Shown: piece after piece, positions 32,505 to 42,004 of the stretch
Layout: every line of letters starts with the position of its first letter
How positions within the stretch are numbered: the stretch's first letter is position 1
Assembly (NCBI GenBank): GCA_020845575.1
Contig: JADLFL010000012.1
Coordinates: 1-64,000, forward strand
Length of the DNA stretch: 64,000 bases
Origin: Acidobacteriota bacterium
GTDB lineage: Bacteria > Acidobacteriota > Vicinamibacteria > Vicinamibacterales > Vicinamibacteraceae
Direction: 5' to 3'
The notes under the pieces: generated by a model
Told to the model about the DNA's origin: nothing
The model's database searches: none
Seen by the model: the letters and a program-made list of their open reading frames with translations, nothing else
Made by a program: the position numbers and the translations under genes

Positions 32505-35500
32505 GCGCCCACGCCCAGCACGACGAAGCCGGCCCAGTGACGCGGATCGCGCCAGCGCGCGTCGCGCCGCATCGCGCGCTGAGCGTCGGCGAGCGCCCGC
32601 TCCGGGCCGCGCCCGTCGCGGACGAGCGCCTGGTAGAAGTGCTGCATCAGCCGCATCGTCGCACGGTCGTCCACGTCCCAGAGGCTCGCCACGACGGCGC
32701 GCGCGCCGGCCTGCAGGAACGCGCCGGCAAGCCCCTGCAGGCCCTCGCCGCGCAGGTCCGGGCCGATGACCGTGTGGCAGGCGCTCAGCACCACGAGTTG
32801 GCCCGAGAGTGGCAGACCCACGACTTCGTGCAGTCGCAGGCGCCCGTCGATCGCGCGGCCGTCGCGGTCGACCAGCGCGAGGATCACGCTCGACAACTCC
32901 GGTCGGACCGCGTGCTGCTCGGCGTGCGTGGCCAGATGCAGGACGTCGATCCCGGTCAGCGGCAGGCCGGCGAGCGCGGCCTTGCTGGCGTCGAAGCCCG
33001 TGAGGACGGACGCCCTTGTCGCCACGCCCGCGATGGCGTCGGCCTCCGTGCGGCTGAAGGCCAGGCGCGCCGGCGTGAGTGTCCCGCCGGCGGGACCACG
33101 CGTGACGACGGGAGCGGCGGCCACGTGCGTCTCGAGGCGCTCGGGAGCGACGGGTTTCGCGAATCGTGCGTCGGACGTCGAGAAGACCGGGTCGGCAAGT
33201 ACGGCGATGCGGACGTCGCGACCGGACACGTTGCGCGCTGCCAGTCCGGACAGCGCCGTCGCCGTCGGCAGGCGCAGGACCTCCACGCGAGCGATCAGCG
33301 GACCCGCGCCACTGGCGAGAGGAAGGGCGGCGAGCGGGATGTATTCGAGCGCGCCGTCCAGGACCACCGCGAGTCGCGTCGTCTCGACGTGCGGCTCGAT
33401 GGGGTGCAGCACGAGTGACGCGAGGTGCGCGAGCGCACGCTCACGGTCGCCATCGCCCGTCTCACGTGCGAACGCGTCGTAGGCGTGACTGACTGCTGTG
33501 CGGATGACAGGTGCGGACGACAGATCGATCAGCGTGACCCGCGCTGGCGTGACGACCCATGCCACGGCCTGCGCGCGTCCGAACCAGTACGCGACAACCG
33601 TCGTGTCTCCGGACAGCGTTCGCTGAAGGGATGCGAGGTCGGGCGCCGGCGTGGCACGGCGCCAGGGCAGCCGCGCGCGCGCTTCGGCCCTGAACTCGCG
33701 CAACGCGAGCAGGCGCGCGTCGAGGTCTGCCTGTATCCGCGCGCGGTCCGTGTCCGGCGCGCGGCCGAGCGCCACGGCGGCCACGTTCACGTCGCGTTCG
33801 AGGTCCAGTTCACGCGCGCGCGCCGGGTTGTCGTCGGGCCGCGGCATCATGGCGTCGCCGAGCGCATCGAGCAGCCGCCGGCCGCGCGCCCTGTCTGCCG
33901 CTTCGAAGGCCGCGCGTTCGTATCCGGCATCGGGTGCGGCGCGGTGGCTCGCCAACAGGATCTCCACCTGCAGATCGAGCACGTCGGCGTGCCCGGCCAT
34001 GTATGTCGCCCGCGATTCAAGGCTCGCCACGCCACCCCGCACCTGTTCGGTCGCGGCGATGGCCGCTTCCGCCTGCAGACGGGCCATCGCCAGGTCGCCG
34101 GTCGCGAGCGCCACACGTGCGCGCTCGGCCCGCACCGCGGCTTCGGTCTGCGGTGTGCGGGCGGCCGCGGTCGTCTCGATCGCCCGATCGAGCTCGGCGA
34201 CCACTGACGGATCCGGTGCCGAGTCGTGCGCGCGACTGAGCACCACCAGCGAGCGCGCCACGCCGGCGGTGCGGTCGACGTCGCGCGACAGGGCGAGTGA
34301 GGCCGCCGCGTGCGCGCGCGCCTGCTCGGGTCGCGCGGCCGCAAGTTCCAGCCAGGCCAGCGACCGGAGCGTGGCGGCCTCGCCGTATCTGTCGCTCGCC
34401 TGACGCTTCAGTGTCAGTGCCCGCTCGATCGACGCGCGCGCGCGTTCGAAGTCTCCCTGCATCCGATGGGCGTTGCCGAGGCTCTGGAGCGTGGTCCCGA
34501 GTCGCGCCGGATCGTCATGGCGCAGGGGCACGGCCCGCTCCAGCGCGCTGACGGCGTCTGCGAAGTGGCCGAGGTCCAGGTACACCACACCCAGCGTGTG
34601 CATCGCGTAACCTGATCCTGACGTGTTTCCGATGTGCTCGAAGCGCCCCGCGGCGACGCGCAGGTAGCCGATGGCGGCCTGCAACTCGCCGAGCGCGTAG
34701 CTGTACGTCCCCATGCCGAGCAGTGCGTACGCCTCTCCCGATGCGTCGCCGTGCATGCGCGCAGCCTCGAACGCTTCGCGACTCGCGTTGAGGGCGCTGT
34801 CGGGACGTCCGAGGTGCGAGTAGATCGTGGCGCTGTTGTTCAACGACGACACGGTGAGTGCGACCTCTCCGTGGGCGCGACGAATCGCGATGGACTCCCG
34901 GTACTGCGCCAGGGCGTCGTCGTAGGCGTTCTGGCTGAAACGGACGGCGCCGAGGTTGTGCAGCACCGCCGCGCGTCCGAGCGCGTCGTGCTCCCGATCG
35001 TAGAGCGCGAGCGCTTCGCGGTGTGCCGCCTCCGCTTCCGCGATGCGGCCGAGACGCCGGAGCGCGATGCCGGACAACGTCGTGGCGCGGGCCGCCGACG
35101 CCAGTCGGTCGAGTTGCATGAACAGACCCGCGGCGAGCCGGAAGTGCACGAGCGCCTCGTCGGCGCCGCGTCCGAGCTTCACGAGCACGAGGTCTCCCAG
35201 CAGCAACGCGGCCTCCGCGTGCCGGCCCACGTCGCCCGATCGCTCCGCGTTCGACATGACGGCCGCAAGCAGATCGGCGGCCGCCATGCGATCGTCGGCG
35301 GTGCCGTCGATGAGCGTGCGCGCCCGCTCCAGTTCGTCACCGGTGGAAGGCGGCGTTGCCGGTGCTTGTTCCTGCCCGGACTGGCGCGGCCACACCGGTG
35401 CCGCGCTCGCGCAGAGCACTCCCGCCAGAACGAAGTACCGGACGAATCGTGCGCGCGGCCGTCCGGCCGTCAGGGCCGACGGTATCGTGAAGAGATCCAT
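32501..35500 (-). CDS. CHAT-domain protease with N-terminal TPR array
   Basis: 999 residues with a signal-like hydrophobic stretch near the N-terminus (FVRYFVLAGVLCASAAPVW). Residues ~50-480 are tetratricopeptide repeats (AEAAHREALALYDREHDALGRAAVLHNLG, SALERAVPLRHDDPARLGTTLQSLGNAHRMQGDFERARASIERAL). Residues ~640-999 are a CHAT (caspase-like) domain with the dyad His859 in HLATHAE and Cys908 in LSACHT, then GLAGAFLQAGARAVVASLWDVDD. CHAT proteins cleave partner proteins. Its target is unknown; the adjacent anti-sigma factor and surface protein are candidates (inference). First gene of a minus-strand unit, ending in ATGA overlap with the sigma gene. Confidence 0.9.
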   Translation of the reverse strand: MDLFTIPSALTAGRPRARFVRYFVLAGVLCASAAPVWPRQSGQEQAPATPPSTGDELERARTLIDGTADDRMAAADLLAAVMSNAERSGDVGRHAEAALLLGDLVLVKLGRGADEALVHFRLAAGLFMQLDRLASAARATTLSGIALRRLGRIAEAEAAHREALALYDREHDALGRAAVLHNLGAVRFSQNAYDDALAQYRESIAIRRAHGEVALTVSSLNNSATIYSHLGRPDSALNASREAFEAARMHGDASGEAYALLGMGTYSYALGELQAAIGYLRVAAGRFEHIGNTSGSGYAMHTLGVVYLDLGHFADAVSALERAVPLRHDDPARLGTTLQSLGNAHRMQGDFERARASIERALTLKRQASDRYGEAATLRSLAWLELAAARPEQARAHAAASLALSRDVDRTAGVARSLVVLSRAHDSAPDPSVVAELDRAIETTAAARTPQTEAAVRAERARVALATGDLAMARLQAEAAIAATEQVRGGVASLESRATYMAGHADVLDLQVEILLASHRAAPDAGYERAAFEAADRARGRRLLDALGDAMMPRPDDNPARARELDLERDVNVAAVALGRAPDTDRARIQADLDARLLALREFRAEARARLPWRRATPAPDLASLQRTLSGDTTVVAYWFGRAQAVAWVVTPARVTLIDLSSAPVIRTAVSHAYDAFARETGDGDRERALAHLASLVLHPIEPHVETTRLAVVLDGALEYIPLAALPLASGAGPLIARVEVLRLPTATALSGLAARNVSGRDVRIAVLADPVFSTSDARFAKPVAPERLETHVAAAPVVTRGPAGGTLTPARLAFSRTEADAIAGVATRASVLTGFDASKAALAGLPLTGIDVLHLATHAEQHAVRPELSSVILALVDRDGRAIDGRLRLHEVVGLPLSGQLVVLSACHTVIGPDLRGEGLQGLAGAFLQAGARAVVASLWDVDDRATMRLMQHFYQALVRDGRGPERALADAQRAMRRDARWRDPRHWAGFVVLGVGA

Positions 35501-35569
35501 TCCGCGAGTCGTGTTCGGCGGATCTAATCACAGGTGGCTGCCCATGAAACACGAAGGGCGGTGCGCCCG

Positions 35570-36970
35570 TCAGCGCAGCACCTGCATCACGTCAGCCGCT
35601 GTGACGACAGTTAGGCCTCTCGGCCGCCGGCGAGCAGGCCGCGTCGGTGGCTGGTGGGCGATCCACAGCGCGAACGAGAGTGTCTTGCCAGCAAGGATCG
35701 GCAGCGTCGCCGCCCGGGCGGCGAGCGCGGCGGCACACCGGTCGACCTCAGTGTCGGAGCAGGTCAGTTTCACTTCACCCACCAGCACATGGTCGGGATT
35801 GCCTTGCTCGGCTGCCATGACGTCGATCTCCGTGAGGCCGCTGGCGGAGGAGCGTCCCCAGTAGCGAGAGGCCGGTTCGAAGGTACGGCCACTCAACGTC
35901 AACCGTGGCACGCTGCGTCTGGCAAGTTCCTCCCAGGCGGCCCCTACATGGCTGGGCATGTCGCGCCGAAGGTCTGCCTCGACCGCTGACAGCAGACCAA
36001 GCGCAAGTCTCGACCTGTTCGGCTCGACGAAGCGAAACCACGTGCGGAGGAACGGATCGGCGATATGGTACAAGGAGCGCTTCGAATCCCGCTCCGCCGC
36101 GCCGAACGGGACCTCGCGAGCGACGAAGCCGAGATCTACCAGTCGACCGAGTGGGCGCGCGAGCGACGTTGCCGGCTGACCGAGCCGTCCGCCGATCTCC
36201 GAGATGCGATGGCAGCCCTGGCCGATCAATGCAAGCACGGAAGCCGCGCGCGTTGCTTCGGTCATCTCGTCGAGCAACAAACGCTCGGGTTCGCGGTGCA
36301 GTACGCCGAGAGGGTCGAGGAGCAACGCACGCACGGCGTCGGCGTGCCGGCGATGGTCGCGCGCCAGTTCCCAGTAACGCGGGACGCCTCCCCATACAGC
36401 CCAACGCTCGACGGCGTCGGCGGGATCCCGTACAGGTATCGCGTGCGACAGCCACCCGGCTTCGAGCGGTTCGAGCTTGACGATCTCTCTGGCGCGTCCA
36501 TGCAGCGGTGCCTGGGCATCGAGCAGCAGACCAAGCATCATGCGCTGCGACGATCCGCAGAGGATGGTCTTGCGCCGCCGGCCGCTGGTGAGATCGCAGT
36601 ACTTCTGAAGCAGGGACGGCAGCTCGGGCGACACCGTGACGAGCGACGGAAACTCGTCGATGACAAGCGGCACGTCTGGTGGCGCTTCGCGCCAGAACCT
36701 GTCGAGCAGTTCATTCCACCCCGGGTATGTCACGGCGGCGAAGCCCGGCAAGAGCCGGCCGATCTCGCGTGCCAGCGCGTCCCGTTGCACCGGCGCGTTG
36801 CGGTCGTCGCCCACGTAGTAGACGACGGGCCGCTCTGCGACCAGCTCCCTGATCAGACGAGACTTGCCGAGGCGGCGGCGTCCGTACACGCAGGCCAGGG
36901 CATCGCCGTCATGTCGCAGCGCGCGGCGTAGCCGTGCCAATTCGGGACCTCGATCGAGGAACGTGTCCAT
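35570..36970 (-). CDS. AAA ATPase with C-terminal DUF234/PD-(D/E)XK-like domain
   Basis: About 466 residues. The N-terminal ATPase has Walker A GRRRLGKSRLI (residues ~30-40) and Walker B VPLVIDEFPSL, then a winged-helix (GCHRISEIGGRLGQPATSLARPLGRLVDLGFV). The C-terminal DUF234 portion has FGAAERDSKRSLYHIADPFLRTWFRFVEPNRS and a nuclease-like core TEIDVMAAE...HVLVGEVKLT. These proteins are scattered mobile-like genes, often described as 'archaeal-type ATPase'; function unclear, with toxin or defence roles suggested. ATG 36982 is an alternative start (adds MYGS). Preceded by two palindromes at 36985-37017. Confidence 0.85.
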   Translation of the reverse strand: MDTFLDRGPELARLRRALRHDGDALACVYGRRRLGKSRLIRELVAERPVVYYVGDDRNAPVQRDALAREIGRLLPGFAAVTYPGWNELLDRFWREAPPDVPLVIDEFPSLVTVSPELPSLLQKYCDLTSGRRRKTILCGSSQRMMLGLLLDAQAPLHGRAREIVKLEPLEAGWLSHAIPVRDPADAVERWAVWGGVPRYWELARDHRRHADAVRALLLDPLGVLHREPERLLLDEMTEATRAASVLALIGQGCHRISEIGGRLGQPATSLARPLGRLVDLGFVAREVPFGAAERDSKRSLYHIADPFLRTWFRFVEPNRSRLALGLLSAVEADLRRDMPSHVGAAWEELARRSVPRLTLSGRTFEPASRYWGRSSASGLTEIDVMAAEQGNPDHVLVGEVKLTCSDTEVDRCAAALAARAATLPILAGKTLSFALWIAHQPPTRPARRRPRGLTVVTAADVMQVLR

Positions 36971-36984
36971 GGATCCATACACTA

Positions 36985-37017
36985 TGCCGCATCGGCATTA
37001 TGTTCAATGGACATAAT
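36985..37017. promoter_or_regulatory. Two nested palindromes upstream of the DUF234 ATPase
   Basis: TGCCG-CAT-CGGCA (36985-36997) and ATTATGT-n7-ACATAAT (36997-37017) abut each other. AT-rich for this genome and 15 bases from the start codon, they could be an operator for autoregulation or part of the promoter. Confidence 0.5.
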
Positions 37018-37091
37018 CATGGGCTGCGGGCTGGGCCGCGTTACTCGACCCGGCTGGCGGAGCTGCCGAAGCGACGGGCATGAAACACGAA

Positions 37092-37121
37092 GGGCCCGCC
37101 GGGATGGCTCCCGGCGGGCCC
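37092..37121. terminator. Strong hairpin terminator of the TonB-dependent receptor
   Basis: GGGCCCGCCGGGA-tggc-TCCCGGCGGGCCC forms a 13-base perfect stem, about 30 bases beyond the stop of the receptor gene on the minus strand. No long T-run follows. Confidence 0.75.
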
Positions 37122-37149
37122 TCGATCCTTCCTGTGTCTTCCGCTTCGT

Positions 37150-40100
37150 TCAGAAGCGGTACGCCAGCATCACCTGCAGGCGGTAGACGTCCGACAGCGT
37201 GGCCGTCGGCTCGAACGTGCGGCTCATGAGCGACGTGCCCACGTTGCGCAGGCGGTACTGGAGGCGACCCTGCGCGTCGACCGACGGCGAGGTCAGTGGC
37301 TGGTTGCTCACCATGCGCTGGCCGATACCCCACTTGTCGTTCAGCAGGTTGCCCGCGTTGAGGACGTCGAGGCGCAGCTGGAAGTTGTGGCGGCGGCCCT
37401 TGATCGACGCGAAGAAGTCCTGCTGCAGGCTGAAGTCCATGCGGTGGACCATCGGCAGGAACACGGCGCCACGCTCGGCGTACTGGCCGCGGCGCCCGCT
37501 CAGGTAGGCATCCTGTGAGATGTACGCATCCCATGCGGCAGCCTGCTGCGCGGCGGTGAACGTCACCCCGCTCGCCGTGAACTGCTGGAAATTCATCTCC
37601 GACGTGTCGCGCGGGATGTAGATCAAGTCGTTGTTCGTGCCGCCGTCGACGTTGGCGTCGCCGGCGAACGTGTAGCTCGAGTTGCCGATGGTGCGCGACT
37701 CCCAGAAGAACGACGCGGTCGTGCCGCCGAACTTGAAGTACTCCTTCGTGTACGACCCGGCCAGCACGAACCTGTGGCCCATGTAGCCCGACGAGTAGCC
37801 CACCGCCGGGTTGTTCGCGTCGAACGTGATCGGGTTGTTGGTCCACGATCCGCCCGCCACCGACCCTGGATCCACGGTGTTCCTGGCTTCGCCGTAACTG
37901 TACGACGTGCGGAGGAAGCCCGCGCCGAACGACTTGTTCAGCGTGCCGGCCACGTTCCACGCGCGCCCTTCGTTCTGGTTCTTCAGGACGATGTTGTTCG
38001 TGATGCTGGAGTACAGGCGGTTGGACGTGTAGCGTGGACGCGTGTCGGCGCCGGCAAACGTCGTCTGCGCGGCGGGCAGGTTGGCGTTGATGTAGTACAC
38101 GCCGTTGACGTCGCGGTTGTAGATCACTTCCGCGGTGCCGACGACGCCCCACGGCAGGCGACGGTCCACGGCGATGTTCGTGCGCCACAGCTGCGGGAAG
38201 CGGAAGTCCTTGTCGGTCATGGCGAACTCGCCCGACAGTGTGGGGTCGCCGGTGACTGTCGCCGGCTTGTACGCATCGGGGCTCGGGTTGAACGGCCTGA
38301 ACGTGAGCGGGTTGGCGGCCGAATCGTCGTTCTGGATGAAGCCCGTGAGCACGCCGGTGTTGCCGATCTGGTTGGAGATCCACACGTATGCGGGCCGCCC
38401 GGTGAACACGCCCGTGCCGCCGCGCACCTGCGTCCTGCGCTCCTGGTCGACGGCCCAGTTGAAGCCCACGCGGGGCGACCACAGCGGTCGCGCATCGGGC
38501 AGCTTGCCGCTCGAGTACTGCACCGACTGGCCGTCCTCGTCGCGGAAGGTGAGGGCGTCGAAGAGCGGGTTGGCGAACGCGGTGTCGCCGAAGCTGGCCA
38601 CGTCCATGCGGATACCGGCCGTGATCTTCAGGTTGTCACGCACGGCCCATTCGTCCTGCGCGTAGGCGCCGCTGTACCACACCTCGAGCGGCTGGAGCGG
38701 CTTGTCCATGCCCGGGATGTTGGCGTAGCGCACCTGGAAGCGGCGCAGCGCCACGGGCGACGTCGTGCGATTCGGGTTGGCGACGTAGTCGTTGGCGTCG
38801 GTGTAGAAATCGGCGAGCGAGTGGTACACGTACACGCTCTGCGAACCGGAATAGAACACGTTCTCCGACGTGTAGCGCTCGGTAGCCACGCCGAACGTCA
38901 GCGTGTGACGGTTGGCGAACTTCGTGAAGCTGTTCTGGAGCTGGAACGTGTTGTAGCGGAGCTCGTTGTTCGGCGTGAACGGCTCGAAACCGGCCGACGT
39001 GTAGAGGGTCGAATTGTCGAGAATCTCGATCAGCGGGAACAGCTTGCCGTCTCCGCGCACCGAACGGCTCTCGTCCTGCTTGGTGTACCCGACGATGAAC
39101 GAGTTGGCCATCGTGCTGCCGATCGTGGAGTTCCACTCGCCGATGCCCGAGCGGATGTTCTCCATGATCTGGTAGTTCGAGTTCTGGAAGTTCATCGCCG
39201 TCGCGCTGGGCTGGCGTCCGCCGAACCCGAGCGACGAGGAGTTGGACGACAGCACGTCGGTCTTCGAGTCGAGGTGCGTGTAGCGGAAGGTGATCTTGTT
39301 GCTGGCGTTGAGGTTGTAGTCGCCCTTCACCAGATAGCGCCGCGCCGGGACCTCGAAGTCGTAGCCCGCGTAGGGCCCTGTCTGATAGCCGAACTTGTCG
39401 TTGAGGAACGCGCTGAACTGCGTGAGATCCGATTCGAGCACGCGCGAGACGCCTGACCCCGGCGTCTCGCCGCCCCTGTTGGGGCGCCACGTGTGCGCCG
39501 GCTGCGTGAGGCTCTCGTCTTCGCCGTTGAAGAAGAAGAACGCCTTGTTCTTCCAGATCGGGCCGGACGCCCAGCCGCCCCAGTTGGCGAACTCGAACGT
39601 GCCCACCGGCACCGTGCGCGCGCCGGCCTTGGTGCCGACCATGCTGTCGTCGCGGAACTGGCGGTAGATCGAGCCGTGGAACGCGTTGCTGCCGCTGCGG
39701 GTGACGGTGTTGATGCCGGCGCCGATGAAGTTGCCCTGCCGCACGTCGAACGGCGCGATGTTCACCTGGATCTGCTCGACGGCCTGCGGCGAGATCGGCG
39801 CGACGTTCGTGCGGTCGCCCGGCGAGTTGCCGAGGCCGAACGAGTTGTTGAAGTACGAGCCGTCAACCGTGATGTTGTTCATGCGGCTGTCCTGGCCGGC
39901 GATCGACAGCCCGCTGGCCTGCGGCGTGAGGCGCACGAAGTTCTCGAGACGGTTGCTCAGGTTCGGCAGCCTGGCGATCTGGTCGCGGCCGACCGTCGTG
40001 GACGCGCCCGTACGCTGCGTGCTGAACACCGGATCGGTGGAAGCGGTCACGGTGACCGACTCCTCGACGGCGATGCCCTTGACCGAGACGTTCATGTCCG

Positions 40101-40488
40101 TCGTCACGCCGAGATTGATCGTGATGTCGTCGAGCGTGTACGGCTCGAACGCGTTACCGGCGCCCACGAAGGTCACCGTGAGCACGTACGGTCCGCCCAC
40201 ACGCATGTTGGCGATGAAGTACCGCCCGTCGGCGCGCGTCGTCGTCTCGTAGTTGGTGCCCGACGGCGCGTGGATCGCGATCACGCTCGCGCCCGCCACG
40301 GGCGCCCCCGACGCATCGGTGACGATGCCGCCCAGCGACCCTGTTGTCACGCCCTGCGCCAGTGCCTCGCGCGCGGGGGCCATGAAGGCCATCACCGCCG
40401 CCAGCGCCAGCACCGTCATCACTCGCCGGGACGCGCGCGACGCGCACCCCGCTCGCATTTCACGCACTCGCTGAAACGCACTCACCAT
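37150..40488 (-). CDS. TonB-dependent receptor with N-terminal carboxypeptidase-regulatory domain (Oar-like)
   Basis: About 1112 residues, signal peptide VMTVLALAAVMAFMAPAREALAQ after a basic lead. Residues ~50-140 are a CarboxypepD_reg beta-sandwich (GSLGGIVTDASGAPVAGASVIAIHAPSG, ADGRYFIANMRVGGPYVLTV). A plug domain follows (ARLPNLSNRLENFVRLTPQ, RMNNITVDGSYFNNSFGLG) and then a large barrel ending YRLQVMLAYRF with terminal Phe. This Oar/SusC-like type is abundant in Acidobacteria and imports large substrates such as oligosaccharides or peptides. No cognate lipoprotein lies next door, so the substrate is unknown. GGGAGACAAC precedes the ATG at 40488. Confidence 0.93.
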   Translation of the reverse strand: MVSAFQRVREMRAGCASRASRRVMTVLALAAVMAFMAPAREALAQGVTTGSLGGIVTDASGAPVAGASVIAIHAPSGTNYETTTRADGRYFIANMRVGGPYVLTVTFVGAGNAFEPYTLDDITINLGVTTDMNVSVKGIAVEESVTVTASTDPVFSTQRTGASTTVGRDQIARLPNLSNRLENFVRLTPQASGLSIAGQDSRMNNITVDGSYFNNSFGLGNSPGDRTNVAPISPQAVEQIQVNIAPFDVRQGNFIGAGINTVTRSGSNAFHGSIYRQFRDDSMVGTKAGARTVPVGTFEFANWGGWASGPIWKNKAFFFFNGEDESLTQPAHTWRPNRGGETPGSGVSRVLESDLTQFSAFLNDKFGYQTGPYAGYDFEVPARRYLVKGDYNLNASNKITFRYTHLDSKTDVLSSNSSSLGFGGRQPSATAMNFQNSNYQIMENIRSGIGEWNSTIGSTMANSFIVGYTKQDESRSVRGDGKLFPLIEILDNSTLYTSAGFEPFTPNNELRYNTFQLQNSFTKFANRHTLTFGVATERYTSENVFYSGSQSVYVYHSLADFYTDANDYVANPNRTTSPVALRRFQVRYANIPGMDKPLQPLEVWYSGAYAQDEWAVRDNLKITAGIRMDVASFGDTAFANPLFDALTFRDEDGQSVQYSSGKLPDARPLWSPRVGFNWAVDQERRTQVRGGTGVFTGRPAYVWISNQIGNTGVLTGFIQNDDSAANPLTFRPFNPSPDAYKPATVTGDPTLSGEFAMTDKDFRFPQLWRTNIAVDRRLPWGVVGTAEVIYNRDVNGVYYINANLPAAQTTFAGADTRPRYTSNRLYSSITNNIVLKNQNEGRAWNVAGTLNKSFGAGFLRTSYSYGEARNTVDPGSVAGGSWTNNPITFDANNPAVGYSSGYMGHRFVLAGSYTKEYFKFGGTTASFFWESRTIGNSSYTFAGDANVDGGTNNDLIYIPRDTSEMNFQQFTASGVTFTAAQQAAAWDAYISQDAYLSGRRGQYAERGAVFLPMVHRMDFSLQQDFFASIKGRRHNFQLRLDVLNAGNLLNDKWGIGQRMVSNQPLTSPSVDAQGRLQYRLRNVGTSLMSRTFEPTATLSDVYRLQVMLAYRF

Positions 40489-40684
40489 GGTTGTCTCCCT
40501 CAATCAACGCGGCTGCCAGAGCAGGACACTGGCTCGTCACACTGCAGGCTGGACGTCGGGCCGACGGGCCCTGACGCGAGACTGCACACACCCCCGACGG
40601 AGCGGGGGGAAAAGACCGCCGACAAGCCTAGCAGCGAACTGTTTCGCGCGCGTAAACAGATGAGGTGTGGCGATCGCCGCGAGC

Positions 40685-40728
40685 GCAAACGACAAGGCCG
40701 GCGCACCGGCGCCGGCCTTGTCGTTTGC
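40685..40728. terminator. 20-bp perfect hairpin between convergent/tandem minus-strand genes
   Basis: GCAAACGACAAGGCCGGCGC (40685-40704), ACCG loop, and the exact mirror 40709-40728. It lies about 40 bases beyond the TPR-lipoprotein stop and upstream of the TBDR gene, so it should end the lipoprotein transcript. Confidence 0.8.
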
Positions 40729-40738
40729 TGATCCGGAT

Positions 40739-40758
40739 GCCAGGGCGTCAGCCCTGGC
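40739..40758. repeat. Hairpin GCCAGGGC-gtca-GCCCTGGC
   Basis: Relative of the element at 3672-3693 (GCCAGGGGC-tgaa-GCCCCTGGC). Eight-base arms; lies just after the stop of the TPR lipoprotein. Confidence 0.65.
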
Positions 40759-40767
40759 GTGTCGTCA

Positions 40768-41775
40768 CTACTCGGACTTCTTCGCGTCTGCCGCCGCCTT
40801 CGCCTTCGCTTCGGCGGCCTCGATTTCGCCCTGCAGGCGTGCCCGCGTGGCGATGGCCTTCTCGCGGATCTCGTTGGCCTGCTTGAGCAGTTCCTGCTGG
40901 CGCGCCGGGTTCCGCTCGACGAGCGCCTGCTGGCGGAGCAGGAGGTTCTTCATGACCATCGCGTCGACGTAGTCGCCCTTGATGGTGATTGCCTTGTCCG
41001 ACGCGTCGAGGCCCTGCTTGATGTAGTCGGCCTTGAGGGCGGGGGTGAGCGTGTAGTCCTTGCGGACCTTCTCCTCGAAGTAGCCGGCCACGGTGTGGTA
41101 GGCCTCGGGGTTGTTCGGCTCGATCTCGATGCGGTGCCGGAATGCGTCCATCGTCTTGTCGAAGTTGCCCTGCCGGTTGTAGAACCCGGCGAGCTGGAGC
41201 ATCACGTCCACGCTGTCGGGCTTCACCTCGCGGGCCCGGGCGAGCATCTGCTCGGCTTCCTCGACACGACCGGCGTCCTCGTAGAGCTTGGCGAGGCCGA
41301 AGTAGTTGTTCACGTCGGACGGGTCGAGCTCGACGATCTGCTTGCCGACCGCCTCGGCCCTGTCGGGCTGGTTCAGCTTTTCGGACCCGTAAAGACCGAC
41401 GAGGTACTCGAGGCTCCGCTTCTTGAAGATCGCCCCCTGACCCTCACGCGACGCCGGGTCGATGTTCTCGTAGGCGAGCTTGTAGTATTTCTCGGCCTCG
41501 GGGAGGTGCGCGTCGTTCTCGGGCTGCCCCTTGCGCGTGAACTTGAACGCGTTGTCGTGCGAGTTGGCCAGGTAGAAGTACGCGTACGGCCGGTACTCGA
41601 AATCGTGCTTGACCGCCTCCTCGAGTTCCTCGATGGCGACCCTGTAATTCTGCTGTTGATAGGCACCGATCCCGTCCTTGAACGACATCTGTGCCGTCAC
41701 TTTCCCGCAGGCGGTCAGCGAAAGGCTCAAACCGGCCACGGCCATGAGCCGGACGATGGTCAACCGCGTCGACAT
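40768..41775 (-). CDS. TPR-repeat lipoprotein
   Basis: 335 residues. Lipoprotein signal MAVAGLSLSLTAC with lipidated Cys23. Residues ~30-260 contain at least five tetratricopeptide repeats (GIGAYQQQNYRVAIEELEEAVKHD, AEAVGKQIVELDPSDVNNYFGLAKLYEDAGRVEEAEQM, KTMDAFRHRIEIEPNNPEAYHTVAGYF), with a charged coiled-coil tail (QEIREKAIATRARLQGEIEAAEAKAKA). Such proteins act as scaffolds in the envelope. No specific role is recognised. It is divergent from the relA/spoT gene with a 229-bp gap holding a promoter at 41911-41939. Confidence 0.85.
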   Translation of the reverse strand: MSTRLTIVRLMAVAGLSLSLTACGKVTAQMSFKDGIGAYQQQNYRVAIEELEEAVKHDFEYRPYAYFYLANSHDNAFKFTRKGQPENDAHLPEAEKYYKLAYENIDPASREGQGAIFKKRSLEYLVGLYGSEKLNQPDRAEAVGKQIVELDPSDVNNYFGLAKLYEDAGRVEEAEQMLARAREVKPDSVDVMLQLAGFYNRQGNFDKTMDAFRHRIEIEPNNPEAYHTVAGYFEEKVRKDYTLTPALKADYIKQGLDASDKAITIKGDYVDAMVMKNLLLRQQALVERNPARQQELLKQANEIREKAIATRARLQGEIEAAEAKAKAAADAKKSE

Positions 41776-41910
41776 TGCATCTACTCCTTACACGCCCACT
41801 CGTGCGGGTACTCGCGGACCCGGAATCCCGGTTGGCGCTGTGCGTCACATGAGGACAGGATGGCCCCGAGCAGCCAGCCAGTGCCGATACCAGGCGGAGA
41901 AATCACGGCG

Positions 41911-41939
41911 AGTATAAAGACGCCTCCTGCCTCGGTCAA
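41911..41939 (-). promoter_or_regulatory. Candidate promoter of the TPR lipoprotein gene
   Basis: On the minus strand TTGACC (41939-41934) and TATACT (41916-41911) with a 17-base spacer, about 135 bases before the ATG at 41775. Confidence 0.6.
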
Positions 41940-42004
41940 GGCGGCCGGTGGGCTATGATCCACTGGCGCCCGCACCCACGCACGACGCTTAGACACCGCC
42001 CCCC

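Noticed and set aside
40489..40680. Cobalamin or other riboswitch upstream of the TonB-dependent receptor
   Set aside because: The GCCACTG and other B12-box elements are absent; the leader shows no convincing conserved core.
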